12,539 nt of DNA from an uncultured archaeon. GTDB taxonomy: Archaea > Thermoproteota > Nitrososphaeria > Nitrososphaerales > Nitrosopumilaceae. Numbering within the stretch: the stretch's first letter is position 1; every line of letters begins with the position of its first letter. Under the pieces are notes generated by a model. It saw only the letters and a list, made by a program, of their open reading frames with translations. It had not been told where the DNA came from and did no database searches. The stretch spans positions 1 to 12,539 of the forward strand of contig CATMRH010000031.1 of the NCBI GenBank assembly GCA_950073955.1. The letters run 5' to 3'. Positions 12,480 through 12,539 of the stretch are shown here, one piece after another. Both the position numbers and the translations under genes were made by a program.

Positions 12480-12539
12480 TTTTTTGCCTTTATGCTTCTT
12501 ATCATTTCTAAAATAAAATCTATATCTTCTGCGTTTGGA
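12476..12539 (-). CDS. C-terminal end of a minus-strand gene, cut by window edge
   Basis: Reading leftward from the edge, one minus-strand frame is open for 20 codons and encodes PNAEDIDFILEMIRSIKAKN before a TAA whose complement is TTA at 12476-12478. The composition (amphipathic helix with Asp/Glu, then Lys tail) looks like a genuine protein end. It overlaps the stop of the convergent coiled-coil gene. Too little is visible to name a family. Confidence 0.45.
   Translation of the reverse strand, partial: PNAEDIDFILEMIRSIKAKN

Noticed and set aside
1..12539. A hidden defence system, prophage, integrated element or retron-like locus
   Set aside because: Every region over 130 bases is occupied by a recognisable or plausible chromosomal gene; no integrase, transposase, reverse transcriptase, toxin-antitoxin pair, terminal repeat or compositional island is visible.

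Overview
The window looks like a chromosomal housekeeping segment of an ammonia-oxidising-type archaeon (Thaumarchaeota/Nitrososphaerota, close to Nitrosopumilus or Nitrosarchaeum). The evidence is an AT-rich genome carrying purely archaeal information-processing genes: Nop5, S30e, L21e, the Rpb4-like RNA polymerase subunit RpoF, RadA, and the rpoF-DUF655-ksgA-hemK order. Most genes also have a TATA-like box centred about 24-32 bases before the start codon, as expected for leaderless archaeal transcripts. The genus is inferred, not proven.

Layout. Positions 1-1332 (minus) hold the body of Nop5, the C/D-box snoRNP scaffold; its C-terminal tail is an in-frame DDRGGSR/DDRGSRYSR tandem repeat that runs off the left edge. 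Divergent from it, pyrD and pyrK (1376-3125) overlap and encode dihydroorotate dehydrogenase plus its Fe-S/FAD electron-transfer subunit. A large orphan radical SAM enzyme follows (3168-4901), then ribosomal protein S30e (4942-5124), RadA recombinase with a long acidic/lysine-rich tail (5207-6376), and an RlmN-type rRNA/tRNA methyltransferase (6471-7526).

A tight translation/transcription operon covers 7584-10011: L21e, RpoF, a DUF655 helix-hairpin-helix protein, KsgA/Dim1 rRNA dimethylase and a HemK/Mtq2-like methyltransferase, with neighbours either overlapping or 2-20 bases apart. It meets a minus-strand isocitrate dehydrogenase-like gene (10012-11040) tail to tail with no intervening base. 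A calcineurin-like phosphoesterase (11163-11909), a type II tRNA-Ser(GCT), a 53-residue zinc-ribbon protein with an Elf1-like start, and a 56-residue coiled-coil protein follow. The last three are too small or non-coding to be obvious from long ORFs. The right edge holds the C-terminal end of a further minus-strand gene.

The common theme is ribosome and RNA biogenesis: Nop5, RlmN and KsgA modify rRNA or guide its modification, S30e and L21e are ribosomal, HemK probably modifies release factor, and RpoF and the Elf1-like protein belong to transcription. Pyrimidine synthesis and isocitrate oxidation supply precursors. No mobile element, CRISPR array, defence system or clear new multi-gene system is visible. 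The points most worth following are the Nop5 repeat tail, the interlocked palindromes over the radA start, the uncharacterised radical SAM enzyme, the variant catalytic motif in HemK, and the small zinc-ribbon and coiled-coil genes.
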